Shown: piece after piece, positions 35,626 through 45,058 of the stretch
How the letters are laid out: each line of letters starts with the position of its first letter
Position numbering within the stretch: position 1 is the stretch's first letter
Assembly (NCBI GenBank): GCA_964580995.1
Contig: CAZOMV010000022.1
Coordinates: 1 to 60,137 of the forward strand
Length of the DNA stretch: 60,137 bases
Reading direction: 5' to 3'
Source: JAKJEP01 sp964580995
GTDB lineage: Bacteria > Planctomycetota > Phycisphaerae > Sedimentisphaerales > SM23-30
Program-made: the position numbers and the translations under genes
Notes under the pieces: generated by a model
The model's input: only the letters and a program-made list of their open reading frames with translations
Told to the model about the DNA's origin: nothing
Database searches by the model: none

Positions 35626-38600
35626 ATGAGCACGTCAAAAATATTTTTACTGGTTCTGTGTGGGATGGCGTTTTTTGGTCTATCGATCGCCCATCATGCG
35701 GTTCTGGCCGATCCGCTGCTGGTCGGTGATTTTGACGGGAACCGCTATGTAAATATCGATGATTTCGTCTGGCTGGCCGGGCATTGGCTGGAGGCGGGCT
35801 GTACGGATCCGAACTGGTGCGACGGAGCCGATCTGGATCACAATCATTATGTGGATTTTGAAGATATCAGCCGGTTCGCCGATACCTGGCAGGAGAAGGA
35901 TTTTATTCAACTGGCCAGGACGCATCTTTCCCCTCTGGAAACCCTGCAGATCACGGTTTCGCCCGTTACCAGTACCTGCACGATAACCGTAACCACACCG
36001 GCCGGCGATCTGCATACCTTGGGCGGCACGATCGCGGACGGGATATGCACCGCCAGCTATATCCCCTCGTATCAGGTGGGAACCTATCAGGTCAGTGCCG
36101 TGGCCGATGACATAACCACGGAGACGGAAGAGTTCGATATCAGCGTGTCCAGCCAGCCGATCACCATTCAGGATTGGCAGGTGGATTCCGATTCCTATTA
36201 CCCGGAAAGGGATCTGACCTTTTCCTTCACCGCCCTGGATCCCAATGCGACCGGCCTGACGGGTTTATCCGCCCAGCTTGGCGATTCACTGGCCGACTCG
36301 ACCAGCGGGCAGATGTCGATCCTGCGGAAAATTATGGCCGTAGCTGACGACGGCACGATGACCGCCCGGCTTTACATTTATTTCGACGCATCCGGCAGTA
36401 GCTGGTCCGGTATCTATTCCGGGACCACGGTGCGGATAAGCCTGTATTCCAAACTGGGCGGTGCACTGCCGGCCGGCGTGAGTCTGGTGAACGGCACGCT
36501 CCATGGCGCCGGCTATCTCAGCAATGAAATCCTCAATGAGTCGGGTGTGTACCGGTTCCATACCACCGTTATTGCCAATTTCTCCGGTTCGGATAAAATC
36601 AGTTACCTGGATATCATGATCCCGCCGACGGTCAGCCTCTCTGACATGATTTTTTCCGTCGATTCTATCAAGTATTATTACAATACCGGCTGGAACGATC
36701 GCATCTATATCACCGAGCAATACGTCACGCCCAGCGGTTCGGGCTATCAACTGGATACCGGCAGTGCGTTCTCGTCCCTGGGCCGCTTGCCCATCTATTT
36801 GCCCCTGACGCCGAACGAAAACGGCCTGGTCTATTACAGCATTCATGCGGCGGATACGATTGGCGAGACCGATCTGAATGCCGGTACTATTTCCGAAAAC
36901 GCCGGCGCCTATACCAACCTCTGGCGCTGGAATGATTATATGAATACCACCGCCCGTGTGTATGTTTATGTCGATAAATGGGGCTATACCCATGACTATT
37001 CCGATGCGATTCTGCTGGCGATGGATCCGGGTTTCAATCAGACCGGTCTGGTAATCGAAAACTGGCAGGCGAACCAAACCGCCTATTTCCCCGGCGAAAG
37101 CATTCAATTTTCCTTTGATCTTAAAGATACCCAAAATAATCCCGTCTCCGGCTTCACGGGAACCATCGCCGACAGCCAGCCGGACCATGACGGCGGGGCG
37201 ATGTACATCATGCGGAAAGTCCTGAATATCGAGGCGGACGGCTCCGCCCAGGCCCGACTGCAGGTGTATTTCGATACCACCGGAGGCTGGTCGGATATTT
37301 ACGCGGGGACCACTCTCCAGTTCAGCCTATATAACAAGGACGGGCTGACGCCCCTGAGCGGCGTGGCCTTATCGACCGGTTTTCTCAATAACGATGACAA
37401 TAAGCTCTCCTCCGTCTTGGCCGGCAATAGCTGGCAGGTGCAGGTGGATGCAGCCTGTGCCGGGGTGGACAAGATCGCCTATCTGGATTTTGCCATTCCG
37501 TCGGGCAAGGCGGTTTCGGATATTGTTTTCTCGGTAGATCAAATTACGTACTATCGAAATAGCGGTTGGGGCGATAAGATTATTATTGCCGGCAAGACGG
37601 CTACCGAATCGAATTTCCCCAAAGACTATACCGGCAACATTGTCTTCCAGACGGGTGACGGTTTCCCTGGACTGGGCAAGTTCCCGCTGCATCTGCCGTT
37701 GAACCCGAATCCCGGCGGTTTTATCTTTTATCGCCTGGACAGCGCCGATATCGCCGAGAATAATATCAATTACGGCAGTCTTTCCGGTGCCGGTGGCGAT
37801 TATAACAACGCCTTTACCTGGAATGATTGCCTCATAACAACCGCCCAGGTTTATCCGTATGTCGATAAATGGTGGAATAACAGTGCCGCGGCGGCAGCAC
37901 CGCTCAATCTGATTTTCGATGCCGAATCGCGCGAATTGGCGCTCTATGATTATGACATTGACAGCCGGGCCTATACTATGGGCGATACCCGCCGGCTTAG
38001 CGCCACCGTGGAAGATGCCTATGGTGCCGGCGTCAGCGGTTTCCAGCTCAAAGATGCGATCAGCGATTCGACGAGCGGTAAACTCTCGATTGTCACCCAA
38101 AATGTCCGGACCACCACCGATGGCAAAAATGTCGTCCGCCTGCTGGCTTATTTCGATACTACCGGGAGCTGGTCGGATATTTACGCCAATACCCAGGTCG
38201 ATATCACGATCTATGGTCCCGACGGCAAATCCGTGGTACCGGCCGCGATCACCATCCAGGAAGGTGCGATCAACGCGGAGGATTATCTCGTGACCACCCT
38301 CACCGGCAACGACGGGATCTATACCTGGTTGATCCGTGTGGACAAGAATTTCGCCGGGGCGGACCGGCAGGTGTATCTGGATTTCATCGTACCCGATACC
38401 GTCAGCGCCTCCAATGTGGTTTTCTCAGTGGACCATATCCAGTATTTCTGCAATACCGGTTGGGGTGATTCGATCACGATTCGCAACCAGACGGTGAGTA
38501 TGGGCAGCTTTCCCCGCGATTACTACGGGCAGTATGAATTTGCGACCGGGGATATGTTCGGAACGCTGGGCCGGTTTCCGCTGTATCTCTCACTCAATCC

Positions 38601-41100
38601 CGGCGGGGCATCCGTCTTTCCGAAAATGCGGTCCACGGAGGAAACGGTTTTATCCGGCTCGATGGCCCAGACCGGCGGGGATTACATCTACAGCCATGAT
38701 TTCGTGGAGGTCGGCAACGATTTCGAAACCTCGCTGTGTATTTCCCGCTTCGGCTATTTCAACAACGAAAACCGCTGCACGGACAGCATCATGCTCTATT
38801 TCTCCGGTGAGCCTCGCTACTTAGGCGGGCTGGAAGATGCCCCGGTTATGCTGAATGAGACCTGGCAGGTGGACCTGGACGAATATTTCTTCATCGAAAC
38901 GAACTATGCCAACGTGGAATATACTTCCTCCGATCCGGGCCTTGTGATCACGGGTCATATTGCCACCTTTGCCCCGCTGACGACGGACGATACCATTCAC
39001 GAGGTGGTCATCACCGCCCAAAGCGTTGTCGATCCGGACCTGATCGCGTTTTCGGACCCGTTCACTTTGTACGCCGCCACTTGTATGAATTCCTACGGCT
39101 GCGATGACAACGATCCCAATACGGTAACTGCCTGCGTGCAGTATCAATGTGTCACCTATGAAAGGGAAAATGCTTATTACATGAATCCGCAGGGTGTCGA
39201 TTTGTGTGTGTTCAATAAGAATGTAACGATGAGTAATCCGTTCCCCGATCCCAATGAGACGGTGGAAATCTGTGCGGAAATTGCCAATACCGGCACAACG
39301 AACATTTTTAATGTGGAAGTGAACTTCTATCTGGATGATGTCAATACCACACCGATCGGAACCCAGACCATCGAGGTTTTGCCGACTACGTATATGGATC
39401 TGCCTTTGCGGCCGGAAAAAGTTTGTATCAACTGGACCGTACCGGTGGACCTGGAAGGCAGCCATCGCATCTGGGTTGCGCTGTCCGGTGATTTTCCCCT
39501 GGATATGCAGGAAGACATGACCAGCAATAATTACGCGACTACCGATTTCTACATCAATAATCCCAATGAATATATCTCCTCGGTATTTGGCCAGTGCCCC
39601 GCCGAGACGATGGCTCTTGCGGATGCCGCCGCGATGCTGGATGGGGATGGCCCGACCTGCACCACGTTGTATATGCGAATCCCGGTGAATGTGGTGGTTT
39701 GCGAGGATGAAATCGTCTGCGGGCCGGTAATGGGAATCGAATTATCCTATTGGTCAACTCTGTACTGGCCCTCCTGGAGCGGGTATTGTCAGGAATTTGG
39801 TGTTCCGCAGGAGGCGATCACCGATTTCATCCGGACCTATGAAACCCTGGCGGGTCTGGGGTGGCAGGGCGCCGGGTCGAGTTTGCCCTCTTTAACGGAT
39901 ATTCCCGGCCTCCTCCAGCCGGAGGGCTGGGGCGACGGCTGGCTGCCCTGTCATCCGGAGCCGACCATGTTCCCCGGAATTATGTATGAAGGCGTAATCG
40001 ATCCCGGCTGTGGCGGACTTTGCCCGGTCAGCGCCTGGGATTGCGGCCAGGGCGTTCATTTCGATCCGCGGTTCTCTTCGAATTATTACAATGCTTATGA
40101 TTTCAAAGTGTCCGGCGGCGCCAAAAAGATTACCCGCTGCCATACCGATGTGGACTATATCGAGGTCCCGTATCAGATTTGTGTGCCCGGCGATCCGGGC
40201 GATCCCAACAATTCATTTAATGTCCCGTTTATGCCCTTTGGCGGCGGCCCCGGCGGGGAAGGCGGCGGCTATGGTGGCAACGGTCCTTCCGGCCCGGGTA
40301 CCGGACCGAATGGCGGACCTCCCTTTGAGTTTGAAATTGGCGGGCCTCCTGCGGATCCGAACGGCGTAGCGCTCAATTACACATGTTATTTCTGTTCGAC
40401 CGGTACCGCCGAATCAGCGAGTACCAGTGACATGATCCATTGTGTACCGGGTACCGGCAGCATGGCCGTCATAAAAAACAATGCAGCCAAACTGGCGTCG
40501 TTACAGATTGCCAATGATACCGAAACCGAAGCCGCGTGTGTTGAACTGGGTATGCCGGCACCGGATGTTACCTTGTTCTCAATCGATGGAAAAGAAATGA
40601 ATTTGGCCGGCCTGCCAGGGAACGAAGTCCTTCTCCTGTTTGGCCGTACCGATTGCCCGCATTGCCTGTGCAAAATTCCCCTGCTCAATCATGTGCAATC
40701 GTCCCCCCAGGGACCGGCGGTAATTTTTGTTGCATTGGGTGCCTCGCCCGCCGCTGCCCAAAAATTTGTGGAGGATCATGCTGTTTCCTTTAGCGTATTT
40801 GCGGATCCATATCGGCGGGCAGGGCGTACCTATAGCATCCGGAAAGTGCCGGAAGTTTTCTTGATTGATTCCGAAGGGTATATCAAATATACCAGCCAAA
40901 AACAGGGCCATTATATCTGGCAGTATCTGGCCAATCGGTTCGTTGTCGGCGATCTGAATGCGGAAACCCAATCGCTCATTTACGATTGGAATCGGGACGG
41001 TTTCCTGGACCTCCACGACCTGGAAATCCTGGTGTCCGGCTGGATGAATGAACTGGAAACCGAATCGAACGATTCCGCCTGTGAGTGGAAACCGGAGTAA
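35626..41100 (+). CDS. Giant secreted multidomain protein: dockerin-like modules, three long repeats, CARDB-like and thioredoxin-like domains
   Basis: 1824 residues. The ATG at 35626 follows AGGAGGAAA and gives a signal peptide (1-28); the longer upstream frame is not supported. Next comes a planctomycete dockerin-like module (~33-90: GDFDGNRYVNIDDFVWLAGHW, then a second calcium-loop half with DLDHNHYVDFEDISRF). Three repeats of ~296 residues (~180-1065) share YFDTTGSWSDIYA and FSVDxIxYYxNTGWGD patterns and are probably beta-sandwiches. A Cys-containing stretch (~1150), a CARDB-like domain (~1190-1310), a region ending in a Gly/Pro-rich linker (~1540-1570), and a thioredoxin/AhpC-like domain (~1640-1760) with CPHC at 1677-1680 follow. 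A final dockerin-like half (~1773-1812, DWNRDGFLDLHDLEILVSGW) ends it. Likely extracellular and calcium-binding; function unknown. Confidence 0.85.
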   Translation: MSTSKIFLLVLCGMAFFGLSIAHHAVLADPLLVGDFDGNRYVNIDDFVWLAGHWLEAGCTDPNWCDGADLDHNHYVDFEDISRFADTWQEKDFIQLARTHLSPLETLQITVSPVTSTCTITVTTPAGDLHTLGGTIADGICTASYIPSYQVGTYQVSAVADDITTETEEFDISVSSQPITIQDWQVDSDSYYPERDLTFSFTALDPNATGLTGLSAQLGDSLADSTSGQMSILRKIMAVADDGTMTARLYIYFDASGSSWSGIYSGTTVRISLYSKLGGALPAGVSLVNGTLHGAGYLSNEILNESGVYRFHTTVIANFSGSDKISYLDIMIPPTVSLSDMIFSVDSIKYYYNTGWNDRIYITEQYVTPSGSGYQLDTGSAFSSLGRLPIYLPLTPNENGLVYYSIHAADTIGETDLNAGTISENAGAYTNLWRWNDYMNTTARVYVYVDKWGYTHDYSDAILLAMDPGFNQTGLVIENWQANQTAYFPGESIQFSFDLKDTQNNPVSGFTGTIADSQPDHDGGAMYIMRKVLNIEADGSAQARLQVYFDTTGGWSDIYAGTTLQFSLYNKDGLTPLSGVALSTGFLNNDDNKLSSVLAGNSWQVQVDAACAGVDKIAYLDFAIPSGKAVSDIVFSVDQITYYRNSGWGDKIIIAGKTATESNFPKDYTGNIVFQTGDGFPGLGKFPLHLPLNPNPGGFIFYRLDSADIAENNINYGSLSGAGGDYNNAFTWNDCLITTAQVYPYVDKWWNNSAAAAAPLNLIFDAESRELALYDYDIDSRAYTMGDTRRLSATVEDAYGAGVSGFQLKDAISDSTSGKLSIVTQNVRTTTDGKNVVRLLAYFDTTGSWSDIYANTQVDITIYGPDGKSVVPAAITIQEGAINAEDYLVTTLTGNDGIYTWLIRVDKNFAGADRQVYLDFIVPDTVSASNVVFSVDHIQYFCNTGWGDSITIRNQTVSMGSFPRDYYGQYEFATGDMFGTLGRFPLYLSLNPGGASVFPKMRSTEETVLSGSMAQTGGDYIYSHDFVEVGNDFETSLCISRFGYFNNENRCTDSIMLYFSGEPRYLGGLEDAPVMLNETWQVDLDEYFFIETNYANVEYTSSDPGLVITGHIATFAPLTTDDTIHEVVITAQSVVDPDLIAFSDPFTLYAATCMNSYGCDDNDPNTVTACVQYQCVTYERENAYYMNPQGVDLCVFNKNVTMSNPFPDPNETVEICAEIANTGTTNIFNVEVNFYLDDVNTTPIGTQTIEVLPTTYMDLPLRPEKVCINWTVPVDLEGSHRIWVALSGDFPLDMQEDMTSNNYATTDFYINNPNEYISSVFGQCPAETMALADAAAMLDGDGPTCTTLYMRIPVNVVVCEDEIVCGPVMGIELSYWSTLYWPSWSGYCQEFGVPQEAITDFIRTYETLAGLGWQGAGSSLPSLTDIPGLLQPEGWGDGWLPCHPEPTMFPGIMYEGVIDPGCGGLCPVSAWDCGQGVHFDPRFSSNYYNAYDFKVSGGAKKITRCHTDVDYIEVPYQICVPGDPGDPNNSFNVPFMPFGGGPGGEGGGYGGNGPSGPGTGPNGGPPFEFEIGGPPADPNGVALNYTCYFCSTGTAESASTSDMIHCVPGTGSMAVIKNNAAKLASLQIANDTETEAACVELGMPAPDVTLFSIDGKEMNLAGLPGNEVLLLFGRTDCPHCLCKIPLLNHVQSSPQGPAVIFVALGASPAAAQKFVEDHAVSFSVFADPYRRAGRTYSIRKVPEVFLIDSEGYIKYTSQKQGHYIWQYLANRFVVGDLNAETQSLIYDWNRDGFLDLHDLEILVSGWMNELETESNDSACEWKPE
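36163..38810 (+). repeat. Three tandem ~888-bp coding repeats inside the giant protein gene
   Basis: Units begin near 36163, 37051 and 37939, an even 888-bp period (296 codons). At protein level each unit keeps a DWQ/NWQ/DYD start, a YFD(T/A)(T/S)G-WS-IY segment, an YLD(F/I) strand and a FSVD-I-Y--NTGW-D segment. The DNA has diverged, so the duplications are old. Confidence 0.8.
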
Positions 41101-41132
41101 AAAAGTACCGGAAGTCCTTTCAAATTAATAAA

Positions 41133-41160
41133 TTGACTTAACAAATTCTGAGCATATAAT
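41133..41160 (+). promoter_or_regulatory. Promoter of mscL
   Basis: TTGACT (41133-41138) and TATAAT (41155-41160), 16-bp spacer, about 70 bp before the mscL ATG. Near-consensus, suggesting solid expression. Confidence 0.65.
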
Positions 41161-41228
41161 TGTTCTGTCGATCCGGTATTGTGCCCGATCATGAAACACG
41201 TGGGAAATGTTGCTTAAGGAGACAGAGC

Positions 41229-41651
41229 ATGGGTATGTTACAGGAGTTCAAGGCGTTCGCTATGCGGGGCAATGTCGTCGATATGGCTGTCGGTATCATT
41301 ATCGGCGGCGCCTTCGGCAAGATCGTGAGTTCTCTAGTCAATCAGGTTGTCATGCCGCCCATCGGCCTGCTGTTAGGCGGAGTGGATTTCACCAATCTCA
41401 AGCTGGTACTCAAAAAAGAGGTTGTGGATGAGGCGACGAAGGTGGTCACAACTCCGGAAGTGGCAATCAGCTATGGGGCGTTTATCAATACGGTAATCGA
41501 TTTCCTCATCGTAGCCTTTGTGATTTTCATGGTCATCAAACTCATGAGTATGGCCAAGAAAAAACAGGTAGCCGCCCCGGCTCCCGCGCCTGCCCCGACC
41601 AAAGAGGAACTTCTCCTGACGGACATCCGCGATCTGCTAAAGAACAAATAA
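41229..41651 (+). CDS. mscL: Large-conductance mechanosensitive channel (MscL)
   Basis: 140-residue channel that opens under membrane tension to protect against hypo-osmotic shock. N-terminal amphipathic helix MGMLQEFKAFAMRGNVVDMAVG, TM1 with the narrow-pore Gly/Ala face (GIIIGGAFGKIV), a periplasmic loop, TM2 (FLIVAFVIFMVIKLM), a Pro/Ala linker and the C-terminal helix EELLLTDIRDLLKNK. The ATG at 41229 follows AAGGAG; the open frame upstream is not supported. Single gene with its own promoter. Confidence 0.97.
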   Translation: MGMLQEFKAFAMRGNVVDMAVGIIIGGAFGKIVSSLVNQVVMPPIGLLLGGVDFTNLKLVLKKEVVDEATKVVTTPEVAISYGAFINTVIDFLIVAFVIFMVIKLMSMAKKKQVAAPAPAPAPTKEELLLTDIRDLLKNK

Positions 41652-41759
41652 CGCCTGCCCGAACTTCAGTTCAGATATATAAATACGGTTTTCAGCCCTT
41701 TCCGATTGGAGCTGAAGTGGTTTGTTTTCTGTATTATTGGCTCATCCGCTTATTAAGAA

Positions 41760-41789
41760 TTGACGATAGGAACCAAATCTTTGTGTAAT
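41760..41789 (+). promoter_or_regulatory. Candidate promoter of the nucleotide-sugar dehydrogenase gene
   Basis: TTGACG (41760-41765) and TGTAAT (41784-41789) with an 18-bp spacer. The leader downstream contains a copy of the 9-mer TTTTATCGG (41819-41827), which recurs near the ParA-CBM48 gene. Confidence 0.35.
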
Positions 41790-41861
41790 ATACGGTTCTG
41801 AATCGTTTAAAAGATAATTTTTATCGGTCCATATAATATTTTGTAGCAGGAGAAAAGGATC

Positions 41862-43514
41862 ATGTCGAATTACTCGGTAAATCCAGCGGGCGAAAAATTC
41901 CCTTTACCCCAGGCCGGTGACTTCCCCGCCGAAATGGCCCGGCTGGAAGGGCTGGTTAAACAGGCACGCGGCGAAGGCAAGGAGATTGTAGTGGTAATGG
42001 GTGTGGGTTTTGTCGGGGCCGTCATGGCCGCCATCATCGCCGATACAGTGGACAAAAAAACCGGCCAGCCGTCTAAATTGGTTATCGGCTGCCAGCGGCC
42101 CAGCCCCCGCAGTTTCTGGAAGATTCCGATGCTGAATCGGGGCGAGTCCCCCGTCAAGGCGGAAGACCCGGAAGTGGACCCCATGATTGCCCGCTGCGTC
42201 ACGGAAAAGAAAACCTTGACCGCCACCTACAACAGCGATTGTCTGGCTCTGGCCGATTGCGTCGTAGTTGATGTCCAGTGCGATTATACCAAACATCATC
42301 TGGGAAATATGAAAACCGGCGAAGCCGAGATGAGTGCCTTGGAAGCGACCATGCGCACCATCGGCGAAAAAATCGGCCCCGAATGTCTGGTTCTGATCGA
42401 AACGACCGTCGCCCCGGGCACCACCGAATTTGTCGCCTATCCGATCCTCAAAAAAGCCTTCAAGGTACGGGGTATTGACAGCGACCCGCTGTTGGCTCAC
42501 AGTTTTGAGCGGGTCATGCCGGGTCGGGAATACGTCTCTTCCATCCGCGATTTCTGGCGGGTCTGCTCCGGCTGCAATCCGACGGCACGCCAGCGGGTGG
42601 AAAAATTTCTCCGCGAAGTCCTAAATACCGAGAAGTTCCCCCTGACTGTGATGGACCGGCCCATCGAATCCGAAACCACCAAGATTGTCGAAAATTCCTA
42701 CCGGGCCACCATCCTGGCCTTCCTGAACGAATGGAGCCTCTTCGCCGAACGCAACGGTGTCGACTTAATCAAGGTCATCCAGGCGATCAAGGTCCGGCCC
42801 ACCCATAGTAATATGATCTTCCCCGGCCCCGGCATCGGCGGCTACTGCCTGCCCAAAGACGGCGGCCTGGGCTACTGGGCCTATAAACATATCCTCGGCT
42901 TCCAGGACGGCGACAGCGTATTCAAAATTACTCCCACCGCCATCGATATCAACGATACCCGCGGCCTGCATGTGGCCGAATTAACCCGCGACGCTCTACG
43001 AAATATGGGACAGTATATCGCCGGTTCTTCTGTCCTGGTCTGCGGTGCCAGCTACCGTCAGGATGTGGGCGATACCCGCTACAGCGGCTCGGAAATTGTG
43101 GTCCGCAAGCTGACAGAATTGGGCGCGGAAATTCGCGTCCACGATCCCTATGTCGAGCACTGGTACGAGCTGGAAAGCCAGGACACCTACCCTGCTCCGG
43201 GCCATTCCTGGAGCCGGTTCTTCCGCAATCAGGCCGATCTGACCCACATCCGCCCCAGCCGCGATCTGCCCGCCTCCCTCAAAGAGGTGGACGCCCTGAT
43301 CCTGGCCGTTCCGCATACCCCCTATCTCCAGCTCGATCCGGATGAGATCATCAAATGGGCCGGCGGACCCCTGGCCATTGTGGACTGCTACGGCATCCTC
43401 TCGGATGCGAAAATCAAACGCTATTTCCAGCTTGGCTGCGAAGTCAAAGGCCTTGGCCGCGGACATATCCAGCGAATCAAAGAAGAAGTCCGCGCCGCCA
43501 AAAAAACAACCTGA
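41862..43514 (+). CDS. Nucleotide-sugar dehydrogenase (UDP-glucose/GDP-mannose dehydrogenase family)
   Basis: 550 residues, longer than the usual ~430 by an N-terminal extension (~40) and a longer C-terminal part. NAD-dependent oxidation of a UDP- or GDP-sugar to the uronic acid for surface polysaccharide synthesis. Rossmann motif VVMGVGFVG near 45, IETTVAPGTTE, the central dimer helix with ESETTKIVENSYRA, and GPGIGGYCLPKD with the catalytic Cys329. The substrate (UDP-GlcNAc, UDP-ManNAc or other) cannot be told. An AGGAG box precedes the ATG. It stands alone; the 26-bp palindromic repeat follows its stop. Confidence 0.9.
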   Translation: MSNYSVNPAGEKFPLPQAGDFPAEMARLEGLVKQARGEGKEIVVVMGVGFVGAVMAAIIADTVDKKTGQPSKLVIGCQRPSPRSFWKIPMLNRGESPVKAEDPEVDPMIARCVTEKKTLTATYNSDCLALADCVVVDVQCDYTKHHLGNMKTGEAEMSALEATMRTIGEKIGPECLVLIETTVAPGTTEFVAYPILKKAFKVRGIDSDPLLAHSFERVMPGREYVSSIRDFWRVCSGCNPTARQRVEKFLREVLNTEKFPLTVMDRPIESETTKIVENSYRATILAFLNEWSLFAERNGVDLIKVIQAIKVRPTHSNMIFPGPGIGGYCLPKDGGLGYWAYKHILGFQDGDSVFKITPTAIDINDTRGLHVAELTRDALRNMGQYIAGSSVLVCGASYRQDVGDTRYSGSEIVVRKLTELGAEIRVHDPYVEHWYELESQDTYPAPGHSWSRFFRNQADLTHIRPSRDLPASLKEVDALILAVPHTPYLQLDPDEIIKWAGGPLAIVDCYGILSDAKIKRYFQLGCEVKGLGRGHIQRIKEEVRAAKKTT

Positions 43515-43567
43515 GTTCCCGGTAGAAAACGGTTATTCGAAGGTCTCCGTACCGCATTCTCCCGATA

Positions 43568-43593
43568 ATTGTGCCACGGCCATCTTGGCCGTG
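43568..43593 (-). repeat. Dispersed 26-bp repeat with palindromic core, copy 2
   Basis: Exact inverted copy of 9345-9370 (core CACGGCCATCTTGGCCGTG here). It lies between two convergent genes, 54 bp after the dehydrogenase stop. Confidence 0.7.
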
Positions 43594-43655
43594 TCTTTCC
43601 CGCTTTCTATCAATGGTTTCTGGCTGGGCGAATGTCATTTGTGCCGGACTGTCGG

Positions 43656-45050
43656 TTATAGAATCAGAAGAGCTGCTTTCTCTTCGTTTAAAAGCAGATG
43701 GAGCTGCTTGATGAGAATCGGAAACTCACGAATTTGCGAACCGCCGTTCTGCAGGATTTCCAGCGGTGGGGGGGCAATCAAAATCAGCCCCGCCGCCAGC
43801 GAGCGGTCGATTTTCAACTGCGGGCAATGGCTGGCAATCAGATTCAGATTCTCATTCAGCCACTTGCGAGCCTGGAGAGCCTTGCTGAAAAGATCGGGAC
43901 TTCCCGTCAGGCTGGCCAGCATTATATGCAGCCGGCCGGTCGCGTCGATTAGTACCCTGGCCGCCGGATCCACATGGCTTGGCTTGCATAACGGTAGCGA
44001 CAGCCCGGTGGGGATCTCCCCCAGCCAGCCCGGAAGTGTCAGTTGCAAAACATCCGCCAGCTCCGCATCCTGCCTGGGAAACACAGTCACCGGAATCGGG
44101 CTGTGCGGAATGGGCCGCTGATTCATAGGCTGCGTCTCAAAACGGCTTGCACGATCAACGGAAACCGGCTCTTGAACCGGCTCCGCAAATTTCTCTGCCA
44201 CGGGCACCTCCGCTGGAGTCTCTTTCCCGTTGTTATCCTTTTTCTCCGCAATCGCAGCAGAGCATCCCGCATATTGCAGGTTTACCCGAAGAAAATTCCG
44301 GCAGGTCTGCGATAACTTGTTGTACGTTTCCAGGGCCGCCTCGCTATCCGGAACATCGCAGATGAACAAAAAGACCTCCCCCCAATTCCTCTCCAGCTCC
44401 GCCAGCCATTTAATCGTCTTATACGTTTCAATAATATCCACCGGTTCGCAACTGCACAAAACCACCACCCCGGAGCAGTGCTGGAGCATCTCCCGGCAGC
44501 TCTTCTGATACGACTTGTCAATATGCAGGATTACTTCCGCGAAATCCTGGGCAAATTCACATAACGCCGGCCGCAGATTGTTCGGAAAATCTTCCGTTTC
44601 CGCGATCGTTTGCGATGGGGAAATACCCTGCTCTTCCGCGATCAGCGCCTTCCAGAAATCATCATCCGGTTTTGCCGTCAAGGTTTCGCGTGTACCCCCG
44701 GAGGCGGGATTTTCGATGATCTCGATCAGACCGGCCTCGCAGCTATCGACATTGACCACCGCGATTTTTCCATACTGATCCGCCAGTTGCTCTCCATAAC
44801 GGTGGATTCGCGACCAGTGATTTTCCAGATGGTCCGCCAGCAGCGCAATGCCGAAATGGTCCGCTTCCCGATCGGATGGATTCTCGATAGGAGGGCTTGG
44901 TTGCGGTGGGGGGGGATCCTCCGCTAATGGCGTACTCACCACTCCGGGCTTTTGCCGCGTCGGCCGCGCACCGGTCGAAGACTGCGAAAGAAACAAATGC
45001 GCAATCCCCTCGATTCCGCGCCCGGTCTGGATAGAAGGTCTGTCCGACAT
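43656..45050 (-). CDS. Degenerate MinD/ParA-like protein without P-loop, partner of ParA-CBM48
   Basis: 464 residues, not assignable to a named family by eye. The N-terminal ~60 residues are disordered and proline-rich. Residues ~65-262 look like a MinD/ParA-type alpha/beta fold: KIAVVNVDSCEAGLIEIIE resembles the A' strand region, VILHIDKSYQ the switch strand, GVVVLCSCEPVDIIETYKTI the late core, and CDVPDSEAALETYNKLS its last helix. No Walker A lysine loop is present, so it probably does not hydrolyse ATP. A linker (~265-320) leads to a C-terminal domain (~325-464) containing DAELADVLQLTLPGWLG and AARVLIDATGRLHIM, of unknown fold. It lies 8 bp after the ParA-CBM48 gene with GGGAG before the ATG, so the two are surely an operon. 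Confidence 0.75.
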   Translation of the reverse strand: MSDRPSIQTGRGIEGIAHLFLSQSSTGARPTRQKPGVVSTPLAEDPPPPQPSPPIENPSDREADHFGIALLADHLENHWSRIHRYGEQLADQYGKIAVVNVDSCEAGLIEIIENPASGGTRETLTAKPDDDFWKALIAEEQGISPSQTIAETEDFPNNLRPALCEFAQDFAEVILHIDKSYQKSCREMLQHCSGVVVLCSCEPVDIIETYKTIKWLAELERNWGEVFLFICDVPDSEAALETYNKLSQTCRNFLRVNLQYAGCSAAIAEKKDNNGKETPAEVPVAEKFAEPVQEPVSVDRASRFETQPMNQRPIPHSPIPVTVFPRQDAELADVLQLTLPGWLGEIPTGLSLPLCKPSHVDPAARVLIDATGRLHIMLASLTGSPDLFSKALQARKWLNENLNLIASHCPQLKIDRSLAAGLILIAPPPLEILQNGGSQIREFPILIKQLHLLLNEEKAALLIL

Positions 45051-45058
45051 GCCGCTCC

